NCBI GenBank assembly: GCA_000402775.1
Contig: AQSC01000055.1
Coordinates: forward strand, 1-47,584
Direction: 5' to 3'
Source of the DNA: Euryarchaeota archaeon SCGC AAA252-I15
GTDB lineage: Archaea > Altiarchaeota > Altiarchaeia > IMC4 > SCGC-AAA252-I15
DNA length: 47,584 bases
In this document: positions 39,736 to 47,584 of the stretch, piece by piece
Layout of the letters: each line of letters opens with the position of its first letter
Numbering within the stretch: position 1 is the stretch's first letter
The notes under the pieces: model-generated
Seen by the model: the letters and a program-made list of their open reading frames with translations, nothing else
Database searches by the model: none
Told to the model about the DNA's origin: nothing
Position numbers and translations under genes: made by a program

Positions 39736-40842
39736 ATGATACCGGTGAATGAGCCTTTGTTTTGCGGTAACGAGAAGAAGTATCTGATGGAGTGTATTGA
39801 CTCCGGGTGGATTTCATCAGAGGGACCGTTTGTTTGCCGATTTGAGGAAGGATTCAGCTCATATGTTGGTTGCGAACAGGGTGTCGCCGTTTGTAATGGG
39901 ACTGCAGCCCTTGAGGTGGCGCTTGCTGCCGTCGGGTTGGGTGAGGGTGATGAAGTCATCATGCCTTCCTTTACAATCATTTCATGCGCTCTGGCAGCGC
40001 TGCGGCTTGGGGCGAAGCCGGTTCTTGTTGATTGCGAACCCGATACTTGGTGCATGGACGCATCCCAGGTTGAAGACAAGATTACCGACAAAACCAAAGT
40101 TGTTATGCCCGTTCACATGTACGGCCACCCGGTCGACATGGACCCTATATTGCGAATTGCACAAGACCACGACCTGAAGGTTGTGGAGGATGCCGCGGAA
40201 GTCCACGGGGCGGAGTACAAGGGTAGAAAATGCGGTTCACTTGGTGACGCAGCGGCATTCAGCTTTTACGCCAACAAGATAATAACGACCGGGGAAGGCG
40301 GGATGGTCGTGACAAGCGATGAAAAAGCGGCGGAAAAAGCGCGGTCGTATCGCAACCTGTGTTTTCAGCCCGGCAGGCGATTTTACCACACCCAATTAGG
40401 ATACAACTTCCGCATGACCAACCTTCAAGCCGCAGTAGGCTTAGCACAGCTCGAATGCATCGACAAGTTCGTTGAGATAAAGAGGAGTAATGCAGTAGAG
40501 TATACGAAAAGACTGGGAAAGATTCCAGGGCTTAAAACGCCCATGGAAAAGAAGTGGGCTAAGAACGTCTACTGGATGTATGCCATCGAGTTGGAGGATG
40601 AGTTGGATGTTACGGCAGAGGAGGTTATGAATCGGCTGAAAGATGAAGGTATTGGCACCCGCCCCTTCTTCTTGGGATTGCATGAGCAGCCTGCATTGAA
40701 GGGAATCGGTTTGTTCAAGGGTGAAAGCTATCCAGTCACTGAGCGTATTTCACATCAGGGGTTCTACCTCCCTAGCGGGCTTAAGCTTACTGAGGAACAG
40801 TTAAACAAGGTGTGCAACGCCCTTGAGTCTGTTTTTGATTAG
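39736..40842 (+). CDS. DegT aminotransferase like GDP-perosamine synthase
   Basis: This 368-residue PLP enzyme has NGTAALEVALAAVG, VVEDAAEVHGAEYKG and the PLP lysine in SFYANKIITTGEGGMVV. The SFY(G/A)NKIITTGEGGMV motif and the late segment YPVTERISHQGFYLPSG are characteristic of Per/RfbE enzymes. They aminate the C4 keto group of GDP-4-keto-6-deoxymannose. No GDP-mannose 4,6-dehydratase is certain in this window, although one SDR at 28853-29824 is GDP-sugar-like. It starts one base after the cupin stop. Confidence 0.88.
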   Translation: MIPVNEPLFCGNEKKYLMECIDSGWISSEGPFVCRFEEGFSSYVGCEQGVAVCNGTAALEVALAAVGLGEGDEVIMPSFTIISCALAALRLGAKPVLVDCEPDTWCMDASQVEDKITDKTKVVMPVHMYGHPVDMDPILRIAQDHDLKVVEDAAEVHGAEYKGRKCGSLGDAAAFSFYANKIITTGEGGMVVTSDEKAAEKARSYRNLCFQPGRRFYHTQLGYNFRMTNLQAAVGLAQLECIDKFVEIKRSNAVEYTKRLGKIPGLKTPMEKKWAKNVYWMYAIELEDELDVTAEEVMNRLKDEGIGTRPFFLGLHEQPALKGIGLFKGESYPVTERISHQGFYLPSGLKLTEEQLNKVCNALESVFD

Positions 40843-40872
40843 TTTTATTTTGAATTGCTCGTATGTTTACCT

Positions 40873-41808
40873 ATGTCTGTTCTGGTTACCGGCGGCGCGG
40901 GATTCATCGGAAGCCACGTCTGTGAGAAGCTTCTGAGCGAGGGTTGCGACGTCGTATGCGTTGACGATCTAAACGATTTTTACAGCCCTGAAACAAAAAA
41001 GAAAAATCTTAAGGCTATTGAAGGGGAAAACTTCACTTTCATAAAGGCAGACATCAGGGATTATGGGGTTTTGGAGGAAGCCTTCAAAGGTGTTGAATCG
41101 GTGATTCATCTCGCCGCGCGCGCAGGCATCAGGCCTTCAATTGAAAACCCCCTGTTATATGAGGACGTGAACGTTAAGGGAACGCTGAACCTGCTTGAAC
41201 TATGCCGGGAAAATGAGGTGGATTGCCTCGTGTTCGGCTCCTCTTCAAGCGTTTACGGAGTCAATAAAAAAATTCCTTTCAGTGAAGACGACAGGCTTTC
41301 CGGGCCCATTTCCCCCTACGCCGCAACAAAGATCGCAGGCGAAGCACTATGCCACGCATACCATCACCTATACGGTATTAAGACCTCGATTCTGCGGTTG
41401 TTCACGGTATACGGCCCCCGAGGACGGCCTGACATGGCAGTCTACAAGTTCACGAAACTGATTGACGAAGGAAAGCCCATACAAGTCTATGGTGGCGGAA
41501 CATCCAAGCGGGACTACACGTACGTATCCGACATCGTAGAAGGAGTCGTAGCGGCATGGAAGAAGAAATTCGATTACGAGATACTCAACCTCGGAGACTC
41601 AAACACCGTGGAATTGAACCAGCTGATATCTCTGATAGAGAATGCTCTGGAGAAAACCGCAAAAAAAAGACACCTGCCCGAGCAACCTGGAGACGTCCCA
41701 GTCACTTTCGCAGACATTTCGAAGTCGAGGAGAAAACTGGGTTACAAACCAAAGGTCCTAATAGAGGAAGGTATTCCCCGATTCGCCGAGTGGTACAAGT
41801 CAGTCTGA
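40873..41808 (+). CDS. NAD-dependent epimerase, UDP-glucuronate 4-epimerase-like
   Basis: The ATG at 40873 gives MSVLVTGGAGFIGSHVCEKL, the SDR cofactor motif; a TTG at 40855 would add six unconserved residues. The 311-residue protein has HLAARAGIRPSIENPLLYEDVNV, FGSSSSVYG and catalytic YAATKIAGE. LRLFTVYGPRGRPDMAVYKF is the hallmark of UDP-glucuronate 4-epimerases. It would make UDP-galacturonate from UDP-glucuronate provided by ugd. It converges on an oxidoreductase gene with nine bases of overlap. Confidence 0.9.
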   Translation: MSVLVTGGAGFIGSHVCEKLLSEGCDVVCVDDLNDFYSPETKKKNLKAIEGENFTFIKADIRDYGVLEEAFKGVESVIHLAARAGIRPSIENPLLYEDVNVKGTLNLLELCRENEVDCLVFGSSSSVYGVNKKIPFSEDDRLSGPISPYAATKIAGEALCHAYHHLYGIKTSILRLFTVYGPRGRPDMAVYKFTKLIDEGKPIQVYGGGTSKRDYTYVSDIVEGVVAAWKKKFDYEILNLGDSNTVELNQLISLIENALEKTAKKRHLPEQPGDVPVTFADISKSRRKLGYKPKVLIEEGIPRFAEWYKSV

Positions 41809-42732
41809 AACGGGGATTTCCGCGCCAACCTTCGCTGATTTCAGGCAGATCTCGCAGATTCTTGTCGTAAGGTATTCTTCCGAGTCGATTTCCGGCTTCC
41901 TCCCGTCCCGAACGCATTCGACAAAATACTTTAACTCCTCCTTCAAAGGCTCGTTCTTCGGAAACTCTTCGATAACCTCCTTTTCCGCCGAAACCTCGTC
42001 ATAGGTTACGCGGATTGGATACCTTACGATCATCTGCTCTAGAAAATCGACGTAAATCTTCTCTTTCGCGGCGATAATCCACATGTCCCTCTTCTTAAGC
42101 GGGTGGAACCAACCTACCTCAAGATTTGCGATAAGATTTCCGTAATCAAGAAGAATCAAGGCTGAATCCTCACGATCTTCAGAAAGATAATTATGTTTCT
42201 TGCAGAAAACACTTTCAGGAGGGCGCTCTAGGATAAAGCTTAAGATGTCAATCAAATGAACCCCAAAGTTGAATATTACTCCCGAGTCTTTTCGAGGGGG
42301 TTTAGTCGAGTGCACGTATCTGGCTGTGATGTAGTGTATGTCACCTGCGTTTTCAAGGAGCTCCTTTAATTTAAGGGTGGCTGCGTTAAAACGGAAGAGG
42401 TAACCCGCCATAAGCACTAGGCCTTTATGTTTGGCAAGCTCAACTAACTCCTCAGTCTCCCCGGAATTCATTGTAATCGGTTTTTCAACGAACACGTGCT
42501 TACCCGCTTCAAGACACGTCTTCACAACCTCAAAGTGCAGATCAGTCGGAACTACAACAGATACTGCATCAACTTTACCAAGCATTTGCTTGTAGTCTGA
42601 ATAGAATTTCACTCCAAACTCGTCTGCAAGTTTCTTGCAGTCAGGATTAATGTCGGCAAGACCCGCGAGATTGCACTCTACCTCGGAATACACTCGCAAA
42701 TGGTTTTTCCCCCATCGTCCCGCACCAATCAC
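41800..42732 (-). CDS. Gfo/Idh/MocA family oxidoreductase
   Basis: This 310-residue protein has IGAGRWGKNHLRVYSE for NAD(P) binding, the EKP motif in HVFVEKPITMN, and a C-terminal domain with NFGVHLIDILSF. The only in-frame start is GTG at 42732, which removes the usual first residues of strand one: the frame upstream would read L-K-V-G before VIGAG but has no start codon before a stop. The gene thus starts unusually late. The substrate is unknown; a 2- or 3-keto nucleotide sugar is likely in this setting. Confidence 0.85.
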   Translation of the reverse strand: MIGAGRWGKNHLRVYSEVECNLAGLADINPDCKKLADEFGVKFYSDYKQMLGKVDAVSVVVPTDLHFEVVKTCLEAGKHVFVEKPITMNSGETEELVELAKHKGLVLMAGYLFRFNAATLKLKELLENAGDIHYITARYVHSTKPPRKDSGVIFNFGVHLIDILSFILERPPESVFCKKHNYLSEDREDSALILLDYGNLIANLEVGWFHPLKKRDMWIIAAKEKIYVDFLEQMIVRYPIRVTYDEVSAEKEVIEEFPKNEPLKEELKYFVECVRDGRKPEIDSEEYLTTRICEICLKSAKVGAEIPVSD

Positions 42733-42799
42733 ACCAACCTTAAGCCTCGTTTTTTACACCAACTTATATTTTATGTTAATTTAAGTATTATAGGTTAGT

Positions 42800-43795
42800 A
42801 TGGTTTTACTTTCTCTTAAAATCCGGATGATATTGATTTTCGCTGTTGCATTCACTTCGACATTTATCTTAACTTCCTCATTTATCAGGGGGGCGACGAA
42901 AAAAAAGTTTTTCGTCGAAGACAAATACAAGAAAGGAAGGCCTAAAATCCCGACTATGGGGGGGCTTGCCATACTCGGAGGAATCATGGTATCCCTTGTG
43001 ATAACCCAACTACTATACAATCTTATACCACCATACATAAACCTGACACCTTATTTCGTCTACTATTTTATTGTTCTAGTTTTTGGATTATACGGCCTCA
43101 CAGACGACCTTTTCGCCTTTAAAAAACGCTACGACAAGATACTCATACTCTTCTTCCTAGCCCTGCCCATCGCGATATTGACAAATGATACGGATTTAAA
43201 CCTAATATTTACAAACCTGGAATTGGGTGTATTTTACGCCTTCCTGTTCGCGCCCATATACGTCATGGTAGTGGCTAATCTCATAAACGTACATGCTGGA
43301 TTCAACGGACTATCCGGCGGACTATCAATGATACTTTTAATTACAGCAGCCATCGGATCCTATTTACAGGATGAATTAACTTACATACCGCTTATTATAC
43401 CTGTCATCGGCTCGCTAGCGGCATTCATGTATTACAACGAATACCCATCCCGCGTCCTCCTCGGAAACATCGGCACCTACCTGCTCGGCGGCGCACTCGG
43501 AGGATTCCTAATCCTTAGCAACCAAGAATTGTTCGGAGTCATAATCTTAATACCACACGTATTCAACTTCATAATAGACACGTGGACCCTTAAAATAAGG
43601 AAAATCCCCCTCGAAAAATTCGGGGCCATACGAGAAGACGGGACAGTAAACTCCCCACCAACCATGAAGTATGTGTCACTGAAATTCCTGGTGACCCAGT
43701 ATTTTAGGCTCACCGAGTTGAAGGCGGTTCTACTGTTGTACTGTATAACCCTTTTGTTCTGCCTCATTGGTTTAGCCTTGACACCGTATATATGA
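42800..43795 (+). CDS. Polyprenyl-phosphate N-acetylglucosamine-1-phosphate transferase (Alg7/AglH/MraY superfamily)
   Basis: This 331-residue protein has about ten membrane helices. It carries the family motifs KIPTMGG, the Mg-binding YGLTDDLF, NLINVHAGFNGLSGG and the late PHVFNFIIDT. The NxxNxxAGxNGL pattern is closer to eukaryotic Alg7 and archaeal AglH than to bacterial MraY. It would transfer HexNAc-1-phosphate to dolichyl phosphate and begin a lipid-linked glycan, for example for N-glycosylation. It is divergent from the oxidoreductase gene over a 67-base AT-rich promoter region. Confidence 0.9.
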   Translation: MVLLSLKIRMILIFAVAFTSTFILTSSFIRGATKKKFFVEDKYKKGRPKIPTMGGLAILGGIMVSLVITQLLYNLIPPYINLTPYFVYYFIVLVFGLYGLTDDLFAFKKRYDKILILFFLALPIAILTNDTDLNLIFTNLELGVFYAFLFAPIYVMVVANLINVHAGFNGLSGGLSMILLITAAIGSYLQDELTYIPLIIPVIGSLAAFMYYNEYPSRVLLGNIGTYLLGGALGGFLILSNQELFGVIILIPHVFNFIIDTWTLKIRKIPLEKFGAIREDGTVNSPPTMKYVSLKFLVTQYFRLTELKAVLLLYCITLLFCLIGLALTPYI

Positions 43796-43861
43796 TTTGG
43801 TTCATACAACCAATGGAGAATCGAGGGATTTATATAGGATAGACCAAATATATTCGATACA

Positions 43862-44812
43862 ATGAGGTACAAGGGGAAAAAGGTTTTAGTCACCGGTGGT
43901 TCTGGTTTTGCAGGGTCGAATCTTGTTGACAAACTGGTTGAAAAAGAAGCGGAAGTAACCGTCTTAGATGATTTCTTCACCGGCCATAGAGATAATCTAA
44001 AAGAGAATCTCGATTCGATAAATCTGGTGAAAGGAGACGTTAGGGATTGCACACTACTCAAGAAACTTATGGAAAACGTTGACGTGGTCTTCCATGAAGC
44101 AGCGAGAAACATCATAGTATCTACAAAAAACCCCCGTGAGGACTATGAAGTTAATATCGGAGGGACGCTGAATGTTCTACTTGTTGCACGAGATTGTGAT
44201 ATCAAGAGAGTAGTGTACATTTCATCGGCTTCAGTGTATGGAAACCCAAGATACCTCCCTATAAACGAGGATGACGGGACAAACCTGTTGTCTCCATACG
44301 CTGTTAGTAAATACGCTGGTGAAAATTATTGCATGGCATTCTATGAGTCGTATGGCGTTCCAACAACTGCTCTGAGATACTCCAACGTGTATGGACCAAG
44401 GCAGGACCCAAAAAACCCATACTGTGGTGTAGTAGCAAAATTTATCGAGAATGTTAGGGAAAATAAACCCCCCATGATACATGGAGACGGGCAGCAGACT
44501 CGTGACTTCTCGTATGTAAAGGACGTTGTGGAAGCCACGATGCTGGCAGGATACGAACACTCGGCAGTGGGCGAAGTCTTTAACGTAGGGACTGGCATCG
44601 AGACGAACGTGAACACGCTTGCTGAAGATATCATCGACATATATGGAAAGGACTTAAAGCCCCGCCACATAGACAAACGAGACATAGACAATATAAGGCG
44701 CAGGGTGCTCAATATCGAGAAAATCAGGCGGAAGCTTAAATGGACTCCGAACTACACCCTTAAACAGGGATTACAGGAGACTATTGACTGGTTTGAGCAA
44801 AGCATCGTATGA
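43862..44812 (+). CDS. NAD-dependent UDP-sugar epimerase (GalE-like, second type)
   Basis: This 316-residue SDR has VTGGSGFAGSNLVDKL, FHEAARNIIVSTKNP, SSASVYGNPRYLPINED and catalytic YAVSKYAGE. It then has RYSNVYGPRQDPKNPYCGVVAKFI and GDGQQTRDFSYVKDVV. It is related to archaeal GalE and UDP-GlcNAc epimerases and to the gene at 27923. The substrate is undetermined. Its 3' end overlaps the glycosyltransferase gene by four bases, so the two are translationally coupled. Confidence 0.88.
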   Translation: MRYKGKKVLVTGGSGFAGSNLVDKLVEKEAEVTVLDDFFTGHRDNLKENLDSINLVKGDVRDCTLLKKLMENVDVVFHEAARNIIVSTKNPREDYEVNIGGTLNVLLVARDCDIKRVVYISSASVYGNPRYLPINEDDGTNLLSPYAVSKYAGENYCMAFYESYGVPTTALRYSNVYGPRQDPKNPYCGVVAKFIENVRENKPPMIHGDGQQTRDFSYVKDVVEATMLAGYEHSAVGEVFNVGTGIETNVNTLAEDIIDIYGKDLKPRHIDKRDIDNIRRRVLNIEKIRRKLKWTPNYTLKQGLQETIDWFEQSIV

Positions 44813-45489
44813 TGAAGACGACTGCAGTGATACCAGCACTGAACGAAGAGAAAGCTATTGGCTCAGTTGTTAAGGGATTGGAAAAACTTGTGGACGAGAT
44901 TATTGTCGTAGACGACGGCTCACAAGACAATACCGGACGGGAGGCTGAAAAAGCCGGCGCTACTGTAGTCTCCCACGAGAAGAACTGTGGTGTCGGCGGG
45001 GCATTAAAAACAGGGATAAGAAAGGCGATTGAATTAAAAGCGGATGTTATTCTCGTAACTGCCGGAGACGGTCAACTCGACGCAAGGTACGCGAACTCGC
45101 TTATCAAGCCGGTAAAAGAGGGTGAATACGACTTCGTGATAGCGTCGCGGTTTAAGGGTGACGTAAAGAGTATGCCATTAGCCAGATACATCGGAAACCG
45201 GATTTTCACTGCGTTCGTAAAGATTGCGGCCGGTAAATCCGTTTCCGATGCCTCGTGCGGCTACCGGGCGTTCACTCCCAAATTGTTCGATAAACTAGAA
45301 TTGGGGAAATACAGCGACGACTACAGGATGGAAGTCGAGTTCCTCCTCGACGTCTTATCAGAGAAGAGCTTCAAGGTGAAAGAAATTCCGATACACGCCA
45401 TCTACGGCGGAGAAAACGACAGTAAAATGAGGATATGGAAGGACTGGCCATTAATGAGCTGGCCAGTAATAAAAAAAATATTCTCGTAA
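44809..45489 (+). CDS. GT2 glycosyltransferase, dolichyl-phosphate sugar synthase-like
   Basis: This 226-residue GT-A protein has AVIPALNEEKAIGSVV, IIVVDDGSQDNTG, the metal site in VTAGDGQLDARY and ASRFKGDVK, then SDASCGYRAFT. It resembles DPM1-type enzymes that move mannose or glucose from an NDP-sugar to dolichyl phosphate. It lacks the C-terminal membrane helices of longer relatives. It ends just before an AT-rich spacer. With the GT-C enzymes it could supply a lipid-linked donor for surface glycans. Confidence 0.88.
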   Translation: MMKTTAVIPALNEEKAIGSVVKGLEKLVDEIIVVDDGSQDNTGREAEKAGATVVSHEKNCGVGGALKTGIRKAIELKADVILVTAGDGQLDARYANSLIKPVKEGEYDFVIASRFKGDVKSMPLARYIGNRIFTAFVKIAAGKSVSDASCGYRAFTPKLFDKLELGKYSDDYRMEVEFLLDVLSEKSFKVKEIPIHAIYGGENDSKMRIWKDWPLMSWPVIKKIFS

Positions 45490-45594
45490 AAACAAAGCTA
45501 ATTATTTAGGTGAGTTAATAAAAAAAATTGTTTAATCTATACCGCTTAATAGTGGAACTCTGATTTATAGAGAAGTCCATTTTTTAGGTTAAGT
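45490..45594. terminator. AT-rich convergent intergenic region, possible T-tract terminators
   Basis: About 105 bases separate the convergent ends of the GT2 gene (plus strand) and the acyltransferase gene (minus strand). The sequence is AT-rich, with a T-run tccattttttagg on the plus strand and a long A-run aataaaaaaaattg that is a T-run on the minus strand. Archaeal terminators are often simple T-tracts, so both transcripts could end here. No gene is seen. Confidence 0.4.
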
Positions 45595-46134
45595 CTATTT
45601 TAGTTTTCGAATTTCTTTTGCGGGCGCTCCCCCAACTAGTGTGTATGGGGGGACGTCTTTTGTCACCACTGAGCCGGCGGCGACGATGGCGCATTCCCCT
45701 ACTGTAACACCTGGGAGGATTATCGACCTCATCCCAATCCAGGCATTTCTTTTGATAGTGACAGGAGCTATAGTCTTCCATTTGTCACCTAAAACCTCAA
45801 TCAACTCACCCATCGCATTGGAATGCGTTAGAATAAGGACTTCACCAGCTAAAGATATTTCATCCTCGAGAGTGATGAGGTCAGGTCGCACATAATCGAG
45901 TATACAGCCACCTCCGAAAAAAACATTTTTTCCAATTTTAACTCCTCGACGTTTTTGAAGGAAAATCCTGAATTTTGAACCTACGGGCAATCTCGTATGC
46001 GCAATGCATTGAAGAGTTCTACCAAATATTCCTTTAAGTAGCCCTAAAGATGTGTCCTCTCCCTCAATTAACATTCCGTCCATTGCAACTTGACGTTCTG
46101 CAAAACGTATTAGGAAATTTTTCTTTTTACTCAT
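45595..46134 (-). CDS. O-acetyltransferase of the WcaF/maltose acetyltransferase type
   Basis: This 179-residue hexapeptide-repeat protein has RRGVKIGKNVFFGGGCILDYVRPDLITLEDEISLAGEVLILTHSN, with the probable catalytic histidine in LILTHSN. The final coils are RNAWIGMRSIILPGVTVGECAIVAAGSVVTKDVP. It resembles WcaF-type sugar O-acetyltransferases. Its start overlaps the end of the truncated deacetylase gene by eight bases, so the two were probably co-expressed as surface-glycan modification genes. Confidence 0.87.
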   Translation of the reverse strand: MSKKKNFLIRFAERQVAMDGMLIEGEDTSLGLLKGIFGRTLQCIAHTRLPVGSKFRIFLQKRRGVKIGKNVFFGGGCILDYVRPDLITLEDEISLAGEVLILTHSNAMGELIEVLGDKWKTIAPVTIKRNAWIGMRSIILPGVTVGECAIVAAGSVVTKDVPPYTLVGGAPAKEIRKLK

Positions 46135-46626
46135 TTTTTATAAACGTTTCACATATTTCCGTGCACGTACTTATATAAGGCTTTTTTTCTAAAACGTATT
46201 TGATTATTTTCTCATAGACTGGGAGGTATCGCTTATCCCCCAGGTCATATCTTGCCGGATGCGTTATAAACAAGGCCAGTCCTCCGAGAGACTGTATGTA
46301 ATCGACTTTTTTCTTCCATAAATCGTAGAGTTCTTTTGGAGACATACCTAGGGGGTGGATGCACATCCAATCTTGGGGTATGGTTACTGGAAGTTCAACA
46401 ATTGAGGAGTGTACGTATTTATCATCTTCTTTAATGAGAGGGTGGAAGGGGTAAACTGTAGAACACCCTGAGCCTGCATATCCCATCATTGTGGGATTTG
46501 AATCTGGGAAAGATGAATCCCATATGAATTTGTTTTTATCGAGTATTGATATCAGATCTTTGGTCCTATGAAGCCAAGGGGCTCGGAATCCTTGTATATG
46601 CACTCCTTCATTAGAAAATATTAGCT
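46127..46626 (-). pseudogene. Polysaccharide deacetylase gene, 5' end removed by an insertion sequence
   Basis: The remaining frame has EGVHIQGFRAPWL (the GFRAPW motif of NodB/PuuE-type deacetylases) and the C-terminal FITHPARYDL with a likely metal or catalytic histidine. The reading frame continues upstream through ELIFSNEG into the insertion sequence and hits a TAG at 46640-46642. The N-terminal half with the metal-binding aspartate motif (usually FDDG) is absent. GTG at 46603 could start a fragment but would not give an active enzyme. The missing 5' part should lie beyond the insertion sequence, outside the window. Confidence 0.82.
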
Positions 46627-46650
46627 CTGTTGCAATCCTCTAGTTTTTTT

Positions 46651-46713
46651 TGGGGGAGTGCTAATTTGTAACCACTTGGGGGTGGTTATCTAAATTAGCG
46701 GAGGTCTCCCCCA
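46651..46713 (+). promoter_or_regulatory. Hairpin over the transposase ribosome binding site
   Basis: Three 8-base stems stack: 46651-46658 with 46706-46713, 46660-46667 with 46692-46699, and 46668-46675 with 46682-46689 (one G-T pair). The loop is six bases. The ribosome binding site GGAGGT (46700-46705) is the bulge between the outer two stems and the outer stem ends directly before the ATG at 46714. Such hairpins limit translation from read-through transcripts in other insertion sequences; that role here is inferred. Confidence 0.7.
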
Positions 46714-47584
46714 ATGTGCGTAAAGTATTGTGAAACAAGGCTTTTTAAGTTTGCGTGTCACGTGTACGGGCTGAGTAAGCGGGTGGTTCCCGCTTACAGC
46801 AGTAGGTTTTCGAAGAAAACGTATACCCTGCACCAGCATCTCGCGGTCTTGTTGTTGAAGGCGAAAACGGGTTGCAGGTTTCATGAACTAGAGGAGTTGT
46901 TGGTGTTGTCGCCTCGCCTGTGTGAGGCTTTAGAACTCGATCGAGTGCCCGACCACACCACCATGTGCAGGGCGTTAAAACGGCTTAAACCAGTCGTCTT
47001 CACATTACTTCTCGTCTTGACTGGCAGCCTATTACCTGCAAGCGGGAAGGTGGCGGTCGACGCCACCGGCTTCGACCGCCGGCACGCAAGCAAACACTAC
47101 GTTAAACGCTGTAAGATGACGTTGTCGAGCATGAAGACCACGTACGCCGTGGACACGGAATCGCTCATGTTCCTCGGAGTCCACACCACCGTAACCCGGA
47201 AACACGACAGTCAAATAATCCTACCACTCGTCGAGGAAGTGTTGAAACATTTTCCCGTGAAAGTGTTGGCGGCAGACAAAGGCTACGACAGCAAACACGT
47301 TAGGGACACGCTCCGTGGGCGGGGAATCCGCCCGCTCATCAAACACCGTGAGTTCACGAGCCTGGATAAAGCACACAACAAACGAATAAAACCCGAAGAC
47401 TACAACCAACGCTCTATGAACGAAACCAACAACAGCACAGTCAAACGCAAATACGGAGACACACTAACCACCAAAACATACTGGACACAAGTAAGAGAAA
47501 CACTCCTCACCGCAATAACACACAACATAGACCGATACATCAACACCATAAAATCCTTGCTCACGCAAGGATTGCAACGAAGCT
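46714..47584 (+). CDS. DDE transposase (open to the window edge)
   Basis: The frame from ATG 46714 stays open for 290 codons to the last base. The catalytic triad is visible as VAVDATGF (first Asp), LAADKGYD (second Asp) and MNETNNSTVKRKYG (Glu), the YREK-like region of IS4/IS5 enzymes. GGAGGT eight bases upstream supports the start. The frame runs through the right inverted repeat without a stop, so the stop must come from sequence beyond the window or from the target DNA. A region with several Cys and His residues is found near the N-terminus but no clear zinc finger. Confidence 0.87.
   Translation, partial: MCVKYCETRLFKFACHVYGLSKRVVPAYSSRFSKKTYTLHQHLAVLLLKAKTGCRFHELEELLVLSPRLCEALELDRVPDHTTMCRALKRLKPVVFTLLLVLTGSLLPASGKVAVDATGFDRRHASKHYVKRCKMTLSSMKTTYAVDTESLMFLGVHTTVTRKHDSQIILPLVEEVLKHFPVKVLAADKGYDSKHVRDTLRGRGIRPLIKHREFTSLDKAHNKRIKPEDYNQRSMNETNNSTVKRKYGDTLTTKTYWTQVRETLLTAITHNIDRYINTIKSLLTQGLQRS
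47552..47573. repeat. Subterminal hairpin at the right end of the insertion sequence
   Basis: AATCCTTGC (47552-47560) and GCAAGGATT (47565-47573) form a perfect 9-base stem with loop TCAC. The right half overlaps the terminal inverted repeat. It lies within the last codons of the transposase frame. It could act as a transposase site or as a transcript-ending structure. Confidence 0.6.

Larger units (their letters stand above)
46627..47580 (+). mobile_element. Insertion sequence of the IS4/IS5 type
   Basis: The element is bounded by the 11-base inverted repeat GTTGCAATCCT at 46629-46639 and its complement at 47568-47578. The four bases AGCT flank both sides at 46623-46626 and 47581-47584 and may be the target duplication. 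AGCT is its own complement, so it could instead be part of the repeat. The element is about 950 bases and holds one transposase gene and two hairpins. It lies inside a deacetylase gene. The window ends at its right boundary, as expected where an assembly breaks on a repeated element. Confidence 0.8.

Noticed and set aside
1..47584. tRNA or rRNA genes
   Set aside because: No TPsiC-arm-like sequence with a matching acceptor stem, and no rRNA segment, was seen on reading through; a covariance-model scan would settle it.

Overview
The window is gene-dense DNA from an archaeon. The evidence is ribosomal protein L21e, RNA polymerase subunit Rpo4 and a DUF655 protein in the usual archaeal order, an archaeal-type AlaRS with an N-terminal zinc motif, a Dph2 (diphthamide) homologue, GGTGA-type ribosome binding sites and TATA-like boxes about 25-30 bases before leaderless-looking starts. 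I cannot name the lineage from sequence alone. No tRNA, rRNA or CRISPR array was found, and no stretch over 300 bases is empty.

Layout. 1-7.2 kb, minus strand: the left-edge start of an acidic repeat protein, DUF655, Rpo4, L21e, IleRS with an altered HIGH motif, a membrane glycosyltransferase and a VapBC toxin-antitoxin pair. 7.2-10.2 kb: AlaRS carrying an internal 14-residue repeat. 10.3-15.1 kb, plus strand: a compatible-solute operon (glucosyl-3-phosphoglycerate synthase, its phosphatase, a second glycerate glycosyltransferase and glycerate 2-kinase). 15.2-16.6 kb: a secreted or anchored protein with 62 cysteines and 21 CC pairs. 16.6-20.3 kb: housekeeping genes (RdgB/HAM1, FKBP prolyl isomerase, a Dph2 lacking its first domain, NadE, a cupin) plus an unknown membrane-anchored protein.

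22.1-26.1 kb holds the most unusual locus: a 970-residue protein combining an HPr-like domain, a GAF domain and an Enzyme I-like phosphohistidine domain and PEP barrel, followed by a 321-residue protein of unknown family. No PTS sugar transporter is visible nearby. It looks like a regulatory, PTS-Ntr-like phosphorelay placed among nucleotide-sugar genes.

20.4-21.7 kb and 26.1-46.6 kb form a surface-glycan factory: UDP-glucose dehydrogenase, GalU, UDP-glucuronate decarboxylase (UDP-xylose), several epimerases, a complete four-gene set resembling WbpA/B/E/D for UDP-2,3-diacetamido-glucuronate, two more DegT aminotransferases (one like perosamine synthase), acetyltransferases, an Alg7/AglH-like GlcNAc-1-P transferase, a dolichol-phosphate-mannose-synthase-like GT2, a UbiA enzyme like decaprenyl-phosphate phosphoribosyltransferase, and a flippase. 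Together they suggest a lipid-linked N-glycan or S-layer/capsule glycan with acetamido-uronic acids, pentoses and amino-deoxy sugars.

The right edge is an IS4/IS5-type insertion sequence that has cut a polysaccharide deacetylase gene. It lies in a terminal inverted repeat and a possible AGCT target duplication, and the window ends exactly there.
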